Shown here: positions 41,018 to 50,957 of the stretch, piece by piece | Position numbering within the stretch: position 1 is the first letter of the stretch | How the letters are laid out: the number at the start of each line of letters is the position of its first letter | Assembly (NCBI RefSeq): GCF_029893805.1 | Contig: NZ_JARXYP010000002.1 | Coordinates: 5,332,001-5,396,000, forward strand | DNA: 64,000 bases | Reading direction: 5' to 3' | DNA from: Streptomyces sp. SAI-135 | GTDB taxonomy: Bacteria; Actinomycetota; Actinomycetes; Streptomycetales; Streptomycetaceae | Position numbers and translations under genes: made by a program | The notes under the pieces: generated by a model | What the model was told of the DNA's origin: nothing | What the model saw: the letters and a program-made list of their open reading frames with translations, nothing else | Databases searched by the model: none

Positions 41018-41769
41018 GCGACGCGAACGGTGCCCATGGCGCGTCGAACGGGGTGAACCCCGAGAAGGATCTCGGCGCCTCCAACCTCCCCGGCCAGCGC
41101 GGCGAGGGCGGTGAGGAGATCCGCGTCCAGCGCGGCATGTTCGGCGCCAACAACGGCGGCGACACCTCAGGTTACGGCGGCCTGGTCCGCTCGGTCCGCC
41201 TCCCGGGACCGGCGGCCCGCCCCTACGGCGGCTGGTTCGACGAGGTCGCCGACGAGCTGGAGGGCGCGCTGGAGGAGCAGGGACTGCTCCCCGACAACGC
41301 GATCGAGAAGACGGTCGTCGACCGCGGCGAGCTCACCTTCCACGTCGAGCGCGAGCACCTGCTGCGGGTCGCGCGGACCCTGCGCGACGACCCGGCCCTG
41401 CGCTTCGAGCTCTGCACCGGCGTCAGCGGGGTCCACTACCCCCACGACAAGGGCCGCGAGCTGCACGCCGTCTACCACCTGCGCTCGATCACCCACAACC
41501 GGCTGATCCGCCTGGAGGTCAGCGCCCCGGACGCCGACCCGCACGTGCCGTCCCTGGTGTCGGTGTACCCGACCAACGACTGGCACGAGCGCGAGACCTA
41601 CGACTTCTTCGGGATCGTCTTCGACGGCCACCCGGCCCTGACGCGGATCATGATGCCGGACGACTGGCAGGGCCATCCGCAGCGCAAGGACTACCCCCTC
41701 GGCGGCATCCCCGTCGAGTACAAGGGCGCCCAGATCCCGGCTCCGGACCAGCGGAGGTCGTACTCATGA
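41014..41769 (+). CDS. nuoC: NADH-quinone oxidoreductase subunit C
   Basis: A 251-residue 30-kDa-type subunit. The signature is HERETYDFFGIVFDGHPALT near residue 190 followed by DDWQGHPQRKDYPLGG. About 70 N-terminal residues are Gly/Asn/Glu-rich and look disordered. It is separate from nuoD, not fused. It overlaps both neighbours by four bases. Confidence 0.95.
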   Translation: MSDANGAHGASNGVNPEKDLGASNLPGQRGEGGEEIRVQRGMFGANNGGDTSGYGGLVRSVRLPGPAARPYGGWFDEVADELEGALEEQGLLPDNAIEKTVVDRGELTFHVEREHLLRVARTLRDDPALRFELCTGVSGVHYPHDKGRELHAVYHLRSITHNRLIRLEVSAPDADPHVPSLVSVYPTNDWHERETYDFFGIVFDGHPALTRIMMPDDWQGHPQRKDYPLGGIPVEYKGAQIPAPDQRRSYS

Positions 41770-43088
41770 GCACGCAGCACGCAACTCCGCGCGAGACCAC
41801 CGAGGGCACCGTCTACACGGTCACCGGTGGCGACTGGGACGAGGTCGTCCAGAGCGCGGCCAAGGCCGACGACGAGCGCATCGTCGTCAACATGGGGCCC
41901 CAGCACCCCTCCACCCACGGGGTGCTCCGCCTGATCCTGGAGATCGACGGCGAGACGGTCACCGAGGCCCGCTGCGGCATCGGCTACCTGCACACCGGCA
42001 TCGAGAAGAACCTCGAGTTCCGCACGTGGACGCAGGGCACCACGTTCGTGACGCGCATGGACTACCTGACGTCCTTCTTCAACGAGACCGCCTACTGCCT
42101 CGCCGTCGAGAAGCTCCTCGGCATCGAGGACCAGATCCCCGACCGGGCCACCCTGATCCGGGTGCTCCTGATGGAGCTGAACCGGCTCTCCTCGCACCTG
42201 GTGTGCATCGCCACCGGCGGCATGGAACTCGGCGCCACCACGATCATGATCTACGGATTCCGTGATCGTGAAATGATTCTCGACATCTACGAGCTCATCA
42301 CGGGCCTGCGGATGAACCACGCGTACATCCGCCCCGGCGGACTCGCCCAGGACCTGCCGCCCGGCGCGGTGGACCACATCCGCGAGTTCGTGAAGAAGAT
42401 GAAGAAGAACCTCCCGGAGTACGACAAGCTCGCCACCGGGAACCCCATCTTCAAGGCCCGTATGCAGGACGTCGGCTACCTGGACCTGGCGGGCTGCATG
42501 GCCCTCGGCGCCACCGGCCCCATCCTGCGCTCCACCGGCCTGCCGCACGACCTGCGCAAGGCCCAGCCCTACTGCGGCTACGACACCTTCGAGTTCGACG
42601 TGCCGACCGCCGACACCTGCGACTCCTACGGGCGCTTCCTGATCCGCCTGGAGGAGATGCGCCAGTCGCTCAGGATCGTCGAGCAGTGCCTGGACCGGCT
42701 CCAGCCGGGACCGGTCATGGTCGCCGACAAGAAGATCGCCTGGCCCGCCCAGCTCGCCCTGGGACCCGACGGGCTCGGCAACTCCCTCGACCACATCAAG
42801 AAGATCATGGGCACCTCCATGGAGGCCCTGATCCACCACTTCAAGCTGGTCACCGAGGGCTTCCGCGTCCCGCCGGGACAGGCGTACGCGGCCGTCGAGT
42901 CGCCCAAGGGCGAACTCGGGGTGCACGCCGTGTCCGACGGCGGCACCCGCCCCTTCCGGGTCCACTTCCGCGACCCGTCCTTCACCAACCTTCAGGCCAT
43001 GGCGGCGATGTGCGAGGGCGGCCAGGTCGCCGACGTCATCGTCGCTGTCGCGTCCATCGACCCCGTGATGGGAGGCGTCGACCGGTGA
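41766..43088 (+). CDS. nuoD: NADH-quinone oxidoreductase subunit D
   Basis: A 440-residue 49-kDa-type subunit forming the quinone site with NuoB. NMGPQHPSTHGVLRLILE is the near-N-terminal hallmark, and RPGGLAQDLPPG and ESPKGELGVHAVSDGG are present. The start overlaps nuoC by ATGA. Confidence 0.96.
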   Translation: MSTQHATPRETTEGTVYTVTGGDWDEVVQSAAKADDERIVVNMGPQHPSTHGVLRLILEIDGETVTEARCGIGYLHTGIEKNLEFRTWTQGTTFVTRMDYLTSFFNETAYCLAVEKLLGIEDQIPDRATLIRVLLMELNRLSSHLVCIATGGMELGATTIMIYGFRDREMILDIYELITGLRMNHAYIRPGGLAQDLPPGAVDHIREFVKKMKKNLPEYDKLATGNPIFKARMQDVGYLDLAGCMALGATGPILRSTGLPHDLRKAQPYCGYDTFEFDVPTADTCDSYGRFLIRLEEMRQSLRIVEQCLDRLQPGPVMVADKKIAWPAQLALGPDGLGNSLDHIKKIMGTSMEALIHHFKLVTEGFRVPPGQAYAAVESPKGELGVHAVSDGGTRPFRVHFRDPSFTNLQAMAAMCEGGQVADVIVAVASIDPVMGGVDR

Positions 43089-43945
43089 CCACCAGTTCTT
43101 CCGAGCGGGGCGTCAGCCTGGGCATGCCCGAACTGCCCGCACCCGCTTACCCGGACGACGTCCGAGCCCGGCTGGAGGCGGACGCGCGCGAGATCATCGC
43201 CCGCTACCCGGACTCCCGTTCGGCGCTCCTGCCGCTGCTGCACCTCGTGCAGTCGGAGGAGGGGCACGTCACGCGCACCGGGATGCAGTTCTGCGCGGAC
43301 GTGCTGGGGCTGACCACGGCCGAGGTCACCGCGGTGGCCACCTTCTACACCATGTACCGGCGCAAGCCCTCCGGTGACTACCAGGTCGGGGTCTGCACCA
43401 ACACGCTGTGCGCGGTCATGGGCGGCGACGCGATCTTCTCCGAGCTCCAGGAGCACCTGGGCGTCGGCAACGGCGAGACCACCGACGACGGCAAGGTCAC
43501 CCTGGAGCACATCGAGTGCAACGCGGCCTGCGACTTCGCGCCGGTCGTGATGGTCAACTGGGAGTTCTTCGACAACCAGACCCCGGACACCGCCAAGCGC
43601 CTCGTCGACGACCTGCGCGCGGGGCGTCCGGTCGAGCCCACGCGCGGGGCGCCGATGTGCACCTTCAAGGAGACCGCGCGGATCCTCGCCGGCTTCCCCG
43701 ACGAGCGGCCCGGTGCCGTCGAGGCGAGCGGCGCGGCCGGACCCGCGTCGCTGGTGGGTCTCCGCCTGGCCAAGGGAGAGACCGGACCGGCTCGCGTGGT
43801 CCATCCACGCGAGGGCGCCCCTGAGGACAGGGATGTCCATGAGCCGTCCCCGACAGAGCACCTGAGCTCACACGACGCGCCACAGGACACGTCGGCCTCC
43901 GACCCGGCCCATCCGGCCGGGCCCGCCGCCGAGGAGGGGGAGTGA
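43085..43945 (+). CDS. nuoE: NADH-quinone oxidoreductase subunit E, extended C-terminus
   Basis: A 286-residue 24-kDa-type subunit with a 2Fe-2S cluster. Ligand pairs are CTNTLC and CNAAC. After the thioredoxin-like core (about residue 205), some 80 residues of Ala/Glu/Pro/Asp-rich sequence continue to the stop, longer than the bacterial norm near 165-250. It overlaps nuoD by GTGA. Confidence 0.95.
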   Translation: MTTSSSERGVSLGMPELPAPAYPDDVRARLEADAREIIARYPDSRSALLPLLHLVQSEEGHVTRTGMQFCADVLGLTTAEVTAVATFYTMYRRKPSGDYQVGVCTNTLCAVMGGDAIFSELQEHLGVGNGETTDDGKVTLEHIECNAACDFAPVVMVNWEFFDNQTPDTAKRLVDDLRAGRPVEPTRGAPMCTFKETARILAGFPDERPGAVEASGAAGPASLVGLRLAKGETGPARVVHPREGAPEDRDVHEPSPTEHLSSHDAPQDTSASDPAHPAGPAAEEGE

Positions 43946-45291
43946 TGACCTTGGCACCCGAACTGAAAGACACCAGCCCCGAGAAGCTGCTCGCACCCGT
44001 GCTGTCGGCCTTCTGGGACGAGGACAAGTCCTGGACGCTGGACGTCTACAAGAGGCACGAGGGGTACGAGGGACTCCGCAAGGCGCTCGCGATGTCACCG
44101 GACGACCTGATCGCGTACGTCAAGGACTCCGGTCTGCGCGGCCGCGGCGGCGCCGGATTCCCCACCGGGATGAAGTGGCAGTTCATTCCGCAGGGAGACG
44201 GAAAGCCGCACTATCTGGTGGTCAACGCCGACGAGTCGGAGCCGGGCACCTGCAAGGACATCCCGCTCCTCTTCGCGAACCCGCACAGCCTCATCGAGGG
44301 CATGATCATCGCGTGTTACGCCATCAGGTCCTCGCACGCCTTCATCTATCTCCGCGGTGAAGTCGTCCCCGTGCTGCGGCGGTTGCACTCGGCCGTGAGC
44401 GAGGCCTACGCGGCCGGCTACCTCGGACAGAACATCCTGGGCAGCGGCCTCGATCTCGACATCACCGTGCACGCCGGGGCCGGGGCGTACATCTGCGGTG
44501 AGGAGACCGCACTGCTCGACTCGCTCGAAGGCCGCCGTGGCCAACCGCGGCTCCGTCCCCCCTTCCCCGCGGTCGCGGGCCTCTACGCCTGCCCCACTGT
44601 GGTGAACAACGTGGAGTCGATCGCGTCGGTTCCCGCGATCCTCCAGAAGGGCAAGGACTGGTTCAGGTCGATGGGCAGCGAGAAGTCCCCCGGCTTCACG
44701 CTCTACTCGCTCAGCGGCCATGTCGCCAACCCCGGCCAGTTCGAGGCCCCGCTCGGCATCACGCTGCGCCAGCTCCTGGAGATGAGCGGCGGCATGCGGC
44801 CCGGGCACCGGCTGAAGTTCTGGACGCCGGGCGGCTCCTCCACGCCGATGTTCACCGACGAGCACCTCGACGTCCCCCTCGACTACGAGGGCGTCGGCGC
44901 CGCCGGATCCATGCTCGGCACCAAGGCGCTCCAGTGCTTCGACGAGACGACCTGCGTGGTCCGTGCCGTCACCCGCTGGACCGAGTTCTACGCCCACGAG
45001 TCCTGCGGCAAGTGCACCCCGTGCCGCGAGGGCACGTACTGGCTCGTGCAGTTGCTGCGCGACATCGAGGCGGGCAAGGGCGTCATGTCCGACCTCGACA
45101 AGCTGAACGACATCGCCGACAACATCAACGGCAAGTCCTTCTGCGCCCTCGGTGACGGCGCCGCCTCGCCGATCTTCTCCTCGCTGAAGTACTTCCGCGA
45201 GGAGTACGAGCAGCACATCACGGGCCGCGGCTGCCCCTTCGACCCGGCCAGGTCGACGGCCTGGGCCGACCGCACGGAGGTGAACGCATGA
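43945..45291 (+). CDS. nuoF: NADH-quinone oxidoreductase subunit F (NADH/FMN)
   Basis: A 448-residue subunit that binds NADH, FMN and a 4Fe-4S cluster. SGLRGRGGAGFPTGMKW is the NADH/FMN-binding Gly motif, and HESCGKCTPCREGTYW supplies cluster cysteines. ATG 43945 is chosen; a GTG one codon before is possible. It overlaps nuoG by ATGA. Confidence 0.96.
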   Translation: MTLAPELKDTSPEKLLAPVLSAFWDEDKSWTLDVYKRHEGYEGLRKALAMSPDDLIAYVKDSGLRGRGGAGFPTGMKWQFIPQGDGKPHYLVVNADESEPGTCKDIPLLFANPHSLIEGMIIACYAIRSSHAFIYLRGEVVPVLRRLHSAVSEAYAAGYLGQNILGSGLDLDITVHAGAGAYICGEETALLDSLEGRRGQPRLRPPFPAVAGLYACPTVVNNVESIASVPAILQKGKDWFRSMGSEKSPGFTLYSLSGHVANPGQFEAPLGITLRQLLEMSGGMRPGHRLKFWTPGGSSTPMFTDEHLDVPLDYEGVGAAGSMLGTKALQCFDETTCVVRAVTRWTEFYAHESCGKCTPCREGTYWLVQLLRDIEAGKGVMSDLDKLNDIADNINGKSFCALGDGAASPIFSSLKYFREEYEQHITGRGCPFDPARSTAWADRTEVNA

Positions 45292-47792
45292 CTGTGACCA
45301 CCAACGCTCCCTCAGGCGGGGGAGAGGCGGCGGTCCCGCCGGAGGATCTCGTCTCGCTGACGATCGACGGCGCCGAGATCAGCGTGCCCAAGGGCACCCT
45401 GGTCATCCGGGCCGCCGAGCAGCTCGGCATCGAGATCCCCCGGTTCTGCGACCACCCCCTCCTGGACCCGGCCGGCGCCTGCCGCCAGTGCATCGTCGAG
45501 GTCGAGGGCCAGCGCAAGCCGATGGCCTCCTGCACCATCACCTGCACCGACGGGATGGTGGTGAAGACCCACCTCACCTCGCCGGTCGCCGAGAAGGCCC
45601 AGCACGGTGTGATGGAGCTCCTCCTCATCAACCACCCGCTGGACTGCCCGGTCTGCGACAAGGGCGGCGAGTGCCCGCTGCAGAACCAGGCGATGTCCCA
45701 CGGGCAGGCCGAGTCCCGCTTCGAGGGCAAGAAGCGGACCTACGAGAAGCCCGTCCCGATCTCCACCCAGGTGCTGCTCGACCGTGAGCGGTGCGTGCTG
45801 TGCGCCCGCTGCACCCGCTTCTCCAACCAGGTCGCGGGCGACCCCATGATCGAGCTGATCGAGCGGGGCGCGCTCCAGCAGGTCGGCACTGGCGAGGGCG
45901 ACCCCTTCGAGTCGTACTTCTCCGGCAACACCATCCAGATCTGCCCGGTCGGCGCGCTCACCTCGGCGGCGTACCGATTCCGCTCCCGCCCCTTCGACCT
46001 GGTGTCCTCCCCGAGCGTGTGCGAGCACTGCTCGGGCGGCTGCGCCACCCGCACCGACCACCGGCGCGGCAAGGTCATGCGCAAGCTCGCGGCCAACGAC
46101 CCCGAGGTCAACGAGGAGTGGATCTGCGACAAGGGGCGCTTCGCCTTCCGCTACGCACAGCAGCGGGACCGGCTGGAGCACCCGCTGGTCCGCAACCCCG
46201 AGGGCGAGCTGGTTCCGGCGTCCTGGCCGGAGGCGCTCCAGATCGCCGCCCAGGGGCTGCTCGCCTCGCGCGGCCGGACCGGAGTCCTCACCGGCGGCCG
46301 CCTCACCGTCGAGGACGCCTACGCGTACAGCAAGTTCGCGCGCGTGGCGCTCGACACCAACGACATCGACTTCCGCGCGCGCGTGCACAGCAGTGAGGAG
46401 GCCGACTTCCTGGCCGCGCGGGTCGCGGGCCGCGGCCGTGACCTCGACGGTACGGGCGTCACGTACTCCGCCCTGGAGAAGGCACCGGCGGTCCTGCTGG
46501 TCGGGTTCGAGGCCGAGGAGGAGGCGCCCGGCGTCTTCCTGAGGCTGCGCAAGGCCTGGCGCAAGCACGGCCAGAAGGTCTTCTCCCTCGCCACCCACGC
46601 CACCCGCGGACTGGAGAAGGCGGGCGGCACCCTGCTGCCCGCCGCCCCCGGCACCGAGACCGAGTGGCTGGACGCACTCGCCGGCGGGGTCGGCCTGGAG
46701 GACGACGGCAGCAGGGCCGCCGAGGCCCTGCGCACCGAGGGCGCGGTGATCGTCGTGGGCGAGCGGCTGGCCGCCGTGGCCGGGGGCCTCACCGCCGCCG
46801 TACGGGCCGCCTCCGCGACCGGGGCGCAGCTCGTGTGGATCCCGCGGCGGGCCGGGGAGCGCGGTGCCGTCGAGGCGGGCGCGCTGCCGTCGCTGCTGCC
46901 GGGCGGGCGCCCGGCCACCGACCCGCGCGCGCGTGAGGAGGTCGCCTCCGTCTGGGGTGTGGCCGAACTCCCGCACCGCTACGGCCGCGACACCGGTCAG
47001 ATCGTCGAGGCCGCGGTCTCCGGCGAACTCCAGGCCCTGGTGGTCGCGGGCGTCGAGATCGCCGACCTGCCCGACCCGGCACGCGCGCGTGAGGCGCTCC
47101 AGGAGGTCGGGTTCGTGGTGTCGCTGGAACTGCGTCCCGGCGAGGTCACCGAGCACGCGGACGTCGTCCTGCCGGTGGCCGCGGTCGCCGAGAAGGCCGG
47201 CACCTTCCTCAACTGGGAGGGCAGGGTGCGCTTCTTCGAGGCGGCTCTCAAGCCCGACCAGATGACCCGCCGCCTCGCGCCCACCGACGCACGGGTGCTC
47301 CAGATGCTCGCCGACGCCATGGACGTGCACCTGGGCCTGCCGGACCTGCGCACGGTCCGCGCGGAGATCGACCGGCTCGGCCCCTGGGACGGAGCGCGCG
47401 GCACCGAACCCTTCGAGACCGGGGCCCAGCTGCCGCGGCCCGCCGCCGGTGAGGCCGTGCTGGCTGGACACCGGCTGCTCCTCGACCAGGGCCTGCTCCA
47501 GCAGGGGGACGAGGCGCTCGCCGGGACCCGGCACGCGGCACGCGCGCGTGTGTCGGCCGCGACGGCCGCCGAGGTGGGCGTCAAGGAAGGCGACCTCCTC
47601 GCCGTGACCGGCAAGACCGGAGTCGTCGAACTGCCGCTGCAGATCACCGAGATGCCCGACCGCGTGGTCTGGCTCCCGCTGAACTCCACCGGCGGGGGCG
47701 TCGCCTCCGACGCCGGGGTGCTGCCCGGCTCCCTCGTCCACATCGGCCCGGCGACGCTCGCAGCCGAAGCTCCCCAGGAGGTGGAGGCATGA
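45288..47792 (+). CDS. nuoG: NADH-quinone oxidoreductase subunit G
   Basis: An 834-residue 75-kDa-type subunit. The N-terminal ferredoxin part has CDHPLLDPAGACRQCIVEV, the CPVCDKGGECPLQ segment and the CVLCARCTRFSNQ cluster motif, and a molybdopterin-like domain follows (CEHCSGGCATRTDHRRGKVM). It carries electrons from NuoF to NuoI. Overlaps both neighbours. Confidence 0.96.
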   Translation: MTVTTNAPSGGGEAAVPPEDLVSLTIDGAEISVPKGTLVIRAAEQLGIEIPRFCDHPLLDPAGACRQCIVEVEGQRKPMASCTITCTDGMVVKTHLTSPVAEKAQHGVMELLLINHPLDCPVCDKGGECPLQNQAMSHGQAESRFEGKKRTYEKPVPISTQVLLDRERCVLCARCTRFSNQVAGDPMIELIERGALQQVGTGEGDPFESYFSGNTIQICPVGALTSAAYRFRSRPFDLVSSPSVCEHCSGGCATRTDHRRGKVMRKLAANDPEVNEEWICDKGRFAFRYAQQRDRLEHPLVRNPEGELVPASWPEALQIAAQGLLASRGRTGVLTGGRLTVEDAYAYSKFARVALDTNDIDFRARVHSSEEADFLAARVAGRGRDLDGTGVTYSALEKAPAVLLVGFEAEEEAPGVFLRLRKAWRKHGQKVFSLATHATRGLEKAGGTLLPAAPGTETEWLDALAGGVGLEDDGSRAAEALRTEGAVIVVGERLAAVAGGLTAAVRAASATGAQLVWIPRRAGERGAVEAGALPSLLPGGRPATDPRAREEVASVWGVAELPHRYGRDTGQIVEAAVSGELQALVVAGVEIADLPDPARAREALQEVGFVVSLELRPGEVTEHADVVLPVAAVAEKAGTFLNWEGRVRFFEAALKPDQMTRRLAPTDARVLQMLADAMDVHLGLPDLRTVRAEIDRLGPWDGARGTEPFETGAQLPRPAAGEAVLAGHRLLLDQGLLQQGDEALAGTRHAARARVSAATAAEVGVKEGDLLAVTGKTGVVELPLQITEMPDRVVWLPLNSTGGGVASDAGVLPGSLVHIGPATLAAEAPQEVEA

Positions 47793-49165
47793 GCCCGTAC
47801 CTCGCCGCGGAAGACCTCTCGGTGTTCGGCACCGACCCCTGGTGGCTCGTCGTCGTCAAGGCCGTCTTCTGCTTCGCGTTCCTGATGGTGACCGTGCTGT
47901 TCTCCATCGTGTGGGAGCGCAAGGTCGTCGCCTGGATGCAGCTGCGCATCGGCCCCAACCGGCACGGCCCCTGGGGCATGCTCCAGTCGCTCGCCGACGG
48001 CGTGAAGCTGATGCTGAAGGAAGACGTCATCGTCAAGCGCGCGGACAAGGTCGTCTACGTCCTCGCGCCGATCGTCGCGGCCATCCCGGCCTTCATGGCG
48101 ATCGCGGTGATCCCCTTCGGCCCGTCCGGCAACGAGGTCTCGATCTTCGGCCACCGCACCGCGATGCAGCTCACCGACCTGCCGATCGCGATGCTCTACA
48201 TCCTCGCGGTCGCCTCGGTCGGCATCTACGGCATCGTCCTCGCGGGCTGGAGCTCCGGGTCGACGTACCCGCTCCTCGGCGGTCTGCGCTCCTGCGCGCA
48301 GATGATCTCGTACGAGATCGCCATGGGCGCCGCCTTCGCCTCGGTGTTCCTCTACTCCGGGTCGATGTCGACCTCGGCGATCGTCGAGGCCCAGCAGGAC
48401 CGCTGGTACATCGCCCTGCTGCCGGTCTCCTTCATCATCTACGTCATCACGATGGTCGGTGAGACCAACCGCGCCCCCTTCGACATGCCGGAGTCCGAGG
48501 GCGACCTGGTCGGCGGCTTCAACACCGAGTACTCGTCGATCAAGTTCGCGCTGTTCATGCTCGCGGAGTACGTGAACATGGTGACGGTCTCGGCCGTGAC
48601 GACCACGCTCTTCCTCGGCGGCTGGCGGGCCCCCTGGCCCGTCAGCACCTTCTGGGAGGGCGCCAACCACGGCTGGTGGCCGCTGCTCTGGTTCGTGATC
48701 AAGGTGCAGCTGCTGCTGTTTTTCTTCATCTGGCTGCGCGGCACGCTCCCGCGCGTCCGCTACGACCAGCTGATGAAGCTCGGCTGGAAGGTCCTCATCC
48801 CGGTCTCCGTGGTGTGGCTGATGCTCGTCGCGACCGTGCGGACCCTGCGCAACGAGAACTACGACTTCGCCGACATCGCCCTCTACGTCGGCGGCGCGGT
48901 CCTGGTCCTGCTGCTGCTCTCCTTCGTCGCCGACATGTTCCGCGAGAAGTCGAAGGCGGCCGCGCAGCCCGCCGAACAGCCGGCCGGGTTCGACCCGATG
49001 GCGGGCGGGTTCCCCGTTCCGCCGCTGCCGGGACAGGAGTTGCCGCCGGTGCCCAGGCGCCGCTCGCGCCAGGAGCGGGAGCTGATTGTCAGTGGCGGGC
49101 CCGATACTCACAGTGACGGACCGCTGAGTGGTTCTACGGATGGAAAGGAGGCGTCCGATGGCTGA
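47789..49165 (+). CDS. nuoH: NADH-quinone oxidoreductase subunit H
   Basis: A 458-residue membrane subunit at the quinone chamber. WERKVVAWMQLRIGPNRHGP and ETNRAPFDMPESEGDLVGG are conserved. The last 70 or so residues form a Pro/Arg/Ser-rich cytoplasmic tail beyond the usual length. The tail overlaps the nuoI start by eight bases. Confidence 0.96.
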   Translation: MSPYLAAEDLSVFGTDPWWLVVVKAVFCFAFLMVTVLFSIVWERKVVAWMQLRIGPNRHGPWGMLQSLADGVKLMLKEDVIVKRADKVVYVLAPIVAAIPAFMAIAVIPFGPSGNEVSIFGHRTAMQLTDLPIAMLYILAVASVGIYGIVLAGWSSGSTYPLLGGLRSCAQMISYEIAMGAAFASVFLYSGSMSTSAIVEAQQDRWYIALLPVSFIIYVITMVGETNRAPFDMPESEGDLVGGFNTEYSSIKFALFMLAEYVNMVTVSAVTTTLFLGGWRAPWPVSTFWEGANHGWWPLLWFVIKVQLLLFFFIWLRGTLPRVRYDQLMKLGWKVLIPVSVVWLMLVATVRTLRNENYDFADIALYVGGAVLVLLLLSFVADMFREKSKAAAQPAEQPAGFDPMAGGFPVPPLPGQELPPVPRRRSRQERELIVSGGPDTHSDGPLSGSTDGKEASDG

Positions 49166-49808
49166 GGAGCCCAAGGAGACCGAGCAGTTGAAGCCCGGCT
49201 TCATGAACCCCGTCGCCGGCTTCGGCGTGACCTTCAAGGCCATGTTCAAGAAGCGGCTGACCGAGCAGTACCCGGAGCAGCAGAAGACCACCGCTCCGCG
49301 GTTCCACGGACGGCACCAGCTCAACCGCCATCCGGACGGCCTGGAGAAGTGCGTCGGCTGCGAGCTGTGCGCCTGGGCCTGCCCCGCCGACGCCATCTAC
49401 GTGGAGGGCGCCGACAACACCGACGAGGAGCGCTACTCGCCGGGCGAGCGGTACGGCCGCGTCTACCAGATCAACTACGCCCGCTGCATCCTGTGCGGGC
49501 TGTGCATCGAGGCGTGCCCCACGCGCGCGCTGACGATGACCAACGAGTTCGAGCTGGCCGACTCCAGCCGCGCCAACCTCATCTACACCAAGGAGCAGCT
49601 GCTCGCCGGCCTCGAAGAGGGCATGGTCGACTCGCCCCACGCCATCTACCCCGGCACCGACGAGCAGGACTACTACCGGGGCCTGGTCACCGAGGCGGCG
49701 CCCGGCACCGTGCCCCAGGTCGCGGTATCCAAGGGCGAGGTGGTCCAGGAGGCCGACTCCACCTTCGGTGAGGACGAACCGGCATCGGAGAAGGTGATCG
49801 GCCGATGA
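49158..49808 (+). CDS. nuoI: NADH-quinone oxidoreductase subunit I
   Basis: A 216-residue ferredoxin-like subunit with two 4Fe-4S motifs: CVGCELCAWACP and CILCGLCIEACP. ATG 49158 has GGAAAGGAGG seven bases before it. A C-terminal acidic extension follows the core. Confidence 0.96.
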   Translation: MAEEPKETEQLKPGFMNPVAGFGVTFKAMFKKRLTEQYPEQQKTTAPRFHGRHQLNRHPDGLEKCVGCELCAWACPADAIYVEGADNTDEERYSPGERYGRVYQINYARCILCGLCIEACPTRALTMTNEFELADSSRANLIYTKEQLLAGLEEGMVDSPHAIYPGTDEQDYYRGLVTEAAPGTVPQVAVSKGEVVQEADSTFGEDEPASEKVIGR

Positions 49809-50647
49809 CCGCGCCCCTTCAGCTCGCCGCCTCCGCCACCTCCACCGGCGAGGCCTTCCAGTTCTGGGTCCTCGGCACCGTCGCCGTGATCGGCGCCCTG
49901 TGCACCGTCTTCATGAGGAAGGCCGTGCACAGCGCGCTCTGTCTCGCCGGCACCATGATCATCCTGGCGGTGTTCTACCTCGCCAACGGCGCCTACTTCC
50001 TCGGCGTCGTCCAGATCGTCGTCTACACCGGCGCGATCATGATGCTGTTCCTGTTCGTGGTGATGCTCGTCGGCGTGACCGCGGCGGACTCCCTGAAGGA
50101 GACCATCAAGGGGCAGCGCTGGCTGGCCCTGCTGTGCGGGCTCGGCTTCGGCATCCTGCTGTTCGCGGGCATCGGCAACGCCTCCCTCAACCAGTTCAAC
50201 GGCCTCGGTCAGGCCAACTCCGGGGGCAATGTCGAAGGGCTCGCCACGCTCATCTTCACCAAGTACGTCTTCGCCTTCGAGATCACCGGCGCCCTGCTGA
50301 TCACGGCAGCCGTCGGCGCCATGGTGCTCACCCACCGCGAGCGCACCGAGCGCGCCCTGACCCAGCGCGAGCTGGCCGAGAAGCGCGTCCGCGAGGGCAA
50401 GCACGTCCCGCCGCTGCCCGCCCCCGGCGTCTACGCCCGGCACAACGCGGTGGACATCGCGGGCCTGCTGCCCGACGGCACCCCCTCCGAGCTCACGGTC
50501 AGCAAGACCCTGCGCGACCGCGGCCAGATCAGGGACGTCTCGACAGAGGCTCTGAACGACCTGAAGGCCCTGGAGCAGCGCGCCGAGGAACGCCTGGAGC
50601 GGACCGGGATCGAACCGGCCGGCTTCAAGAAGGAGGCGTCGAAGTGA
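49805..50647 (+). CDS. nuoJ: NADH-quinone oxidoreductase subunit J
   Basis: A 280-residue membrane subunit with five helices in the first 190 residues, including [20 protein letters not shown]. About 90 charged residues follow, longer than usual. ATG overlaps nuoI, stop overlaps nuoK. Confidence 0.95.
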
Positions 50648-50943
50648 ACCCGGTCAACTACCTCTACCTCGCCGCCCTGTTGTTCACGATCGGCGCCACC
50701 GGCGTGCTGATCCGGCGCAACGCCATCGTCGTGTTCATGTGCATCGAGCTCATGCTCAACGCCTGCAACCTCGCGTTCGTCGCCTTCTCCCGGATGCACG
50801 GCAACCTCGACGGCCAGATCATCGCCTTCTTCACGATGGTCGTCGCCGCCGCGGAGGTCGTGGTCGGGCTCGCGATCATCGTGTCGCTGTTCCGTTCCCG
50901 CCACTCGGCCTCGGTCGACGACGCCAGCCTGATGAAGCTGTAA
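50644..50943 (+). CDS. nuoK: NADH-quinone oxidoreductase subunit K
   Basis: A 99-residue three-helix subunit. [20 protein letters not shown] carries the conserved membrane glutamate, with [14 protein letters not shown] carrying the second. GTG start overlaps nuoJ. The gap to nuoL is 14 bases. Confidence 0.95.
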
Positions 50944-50957
50944 GGGGTCGCTGAATC

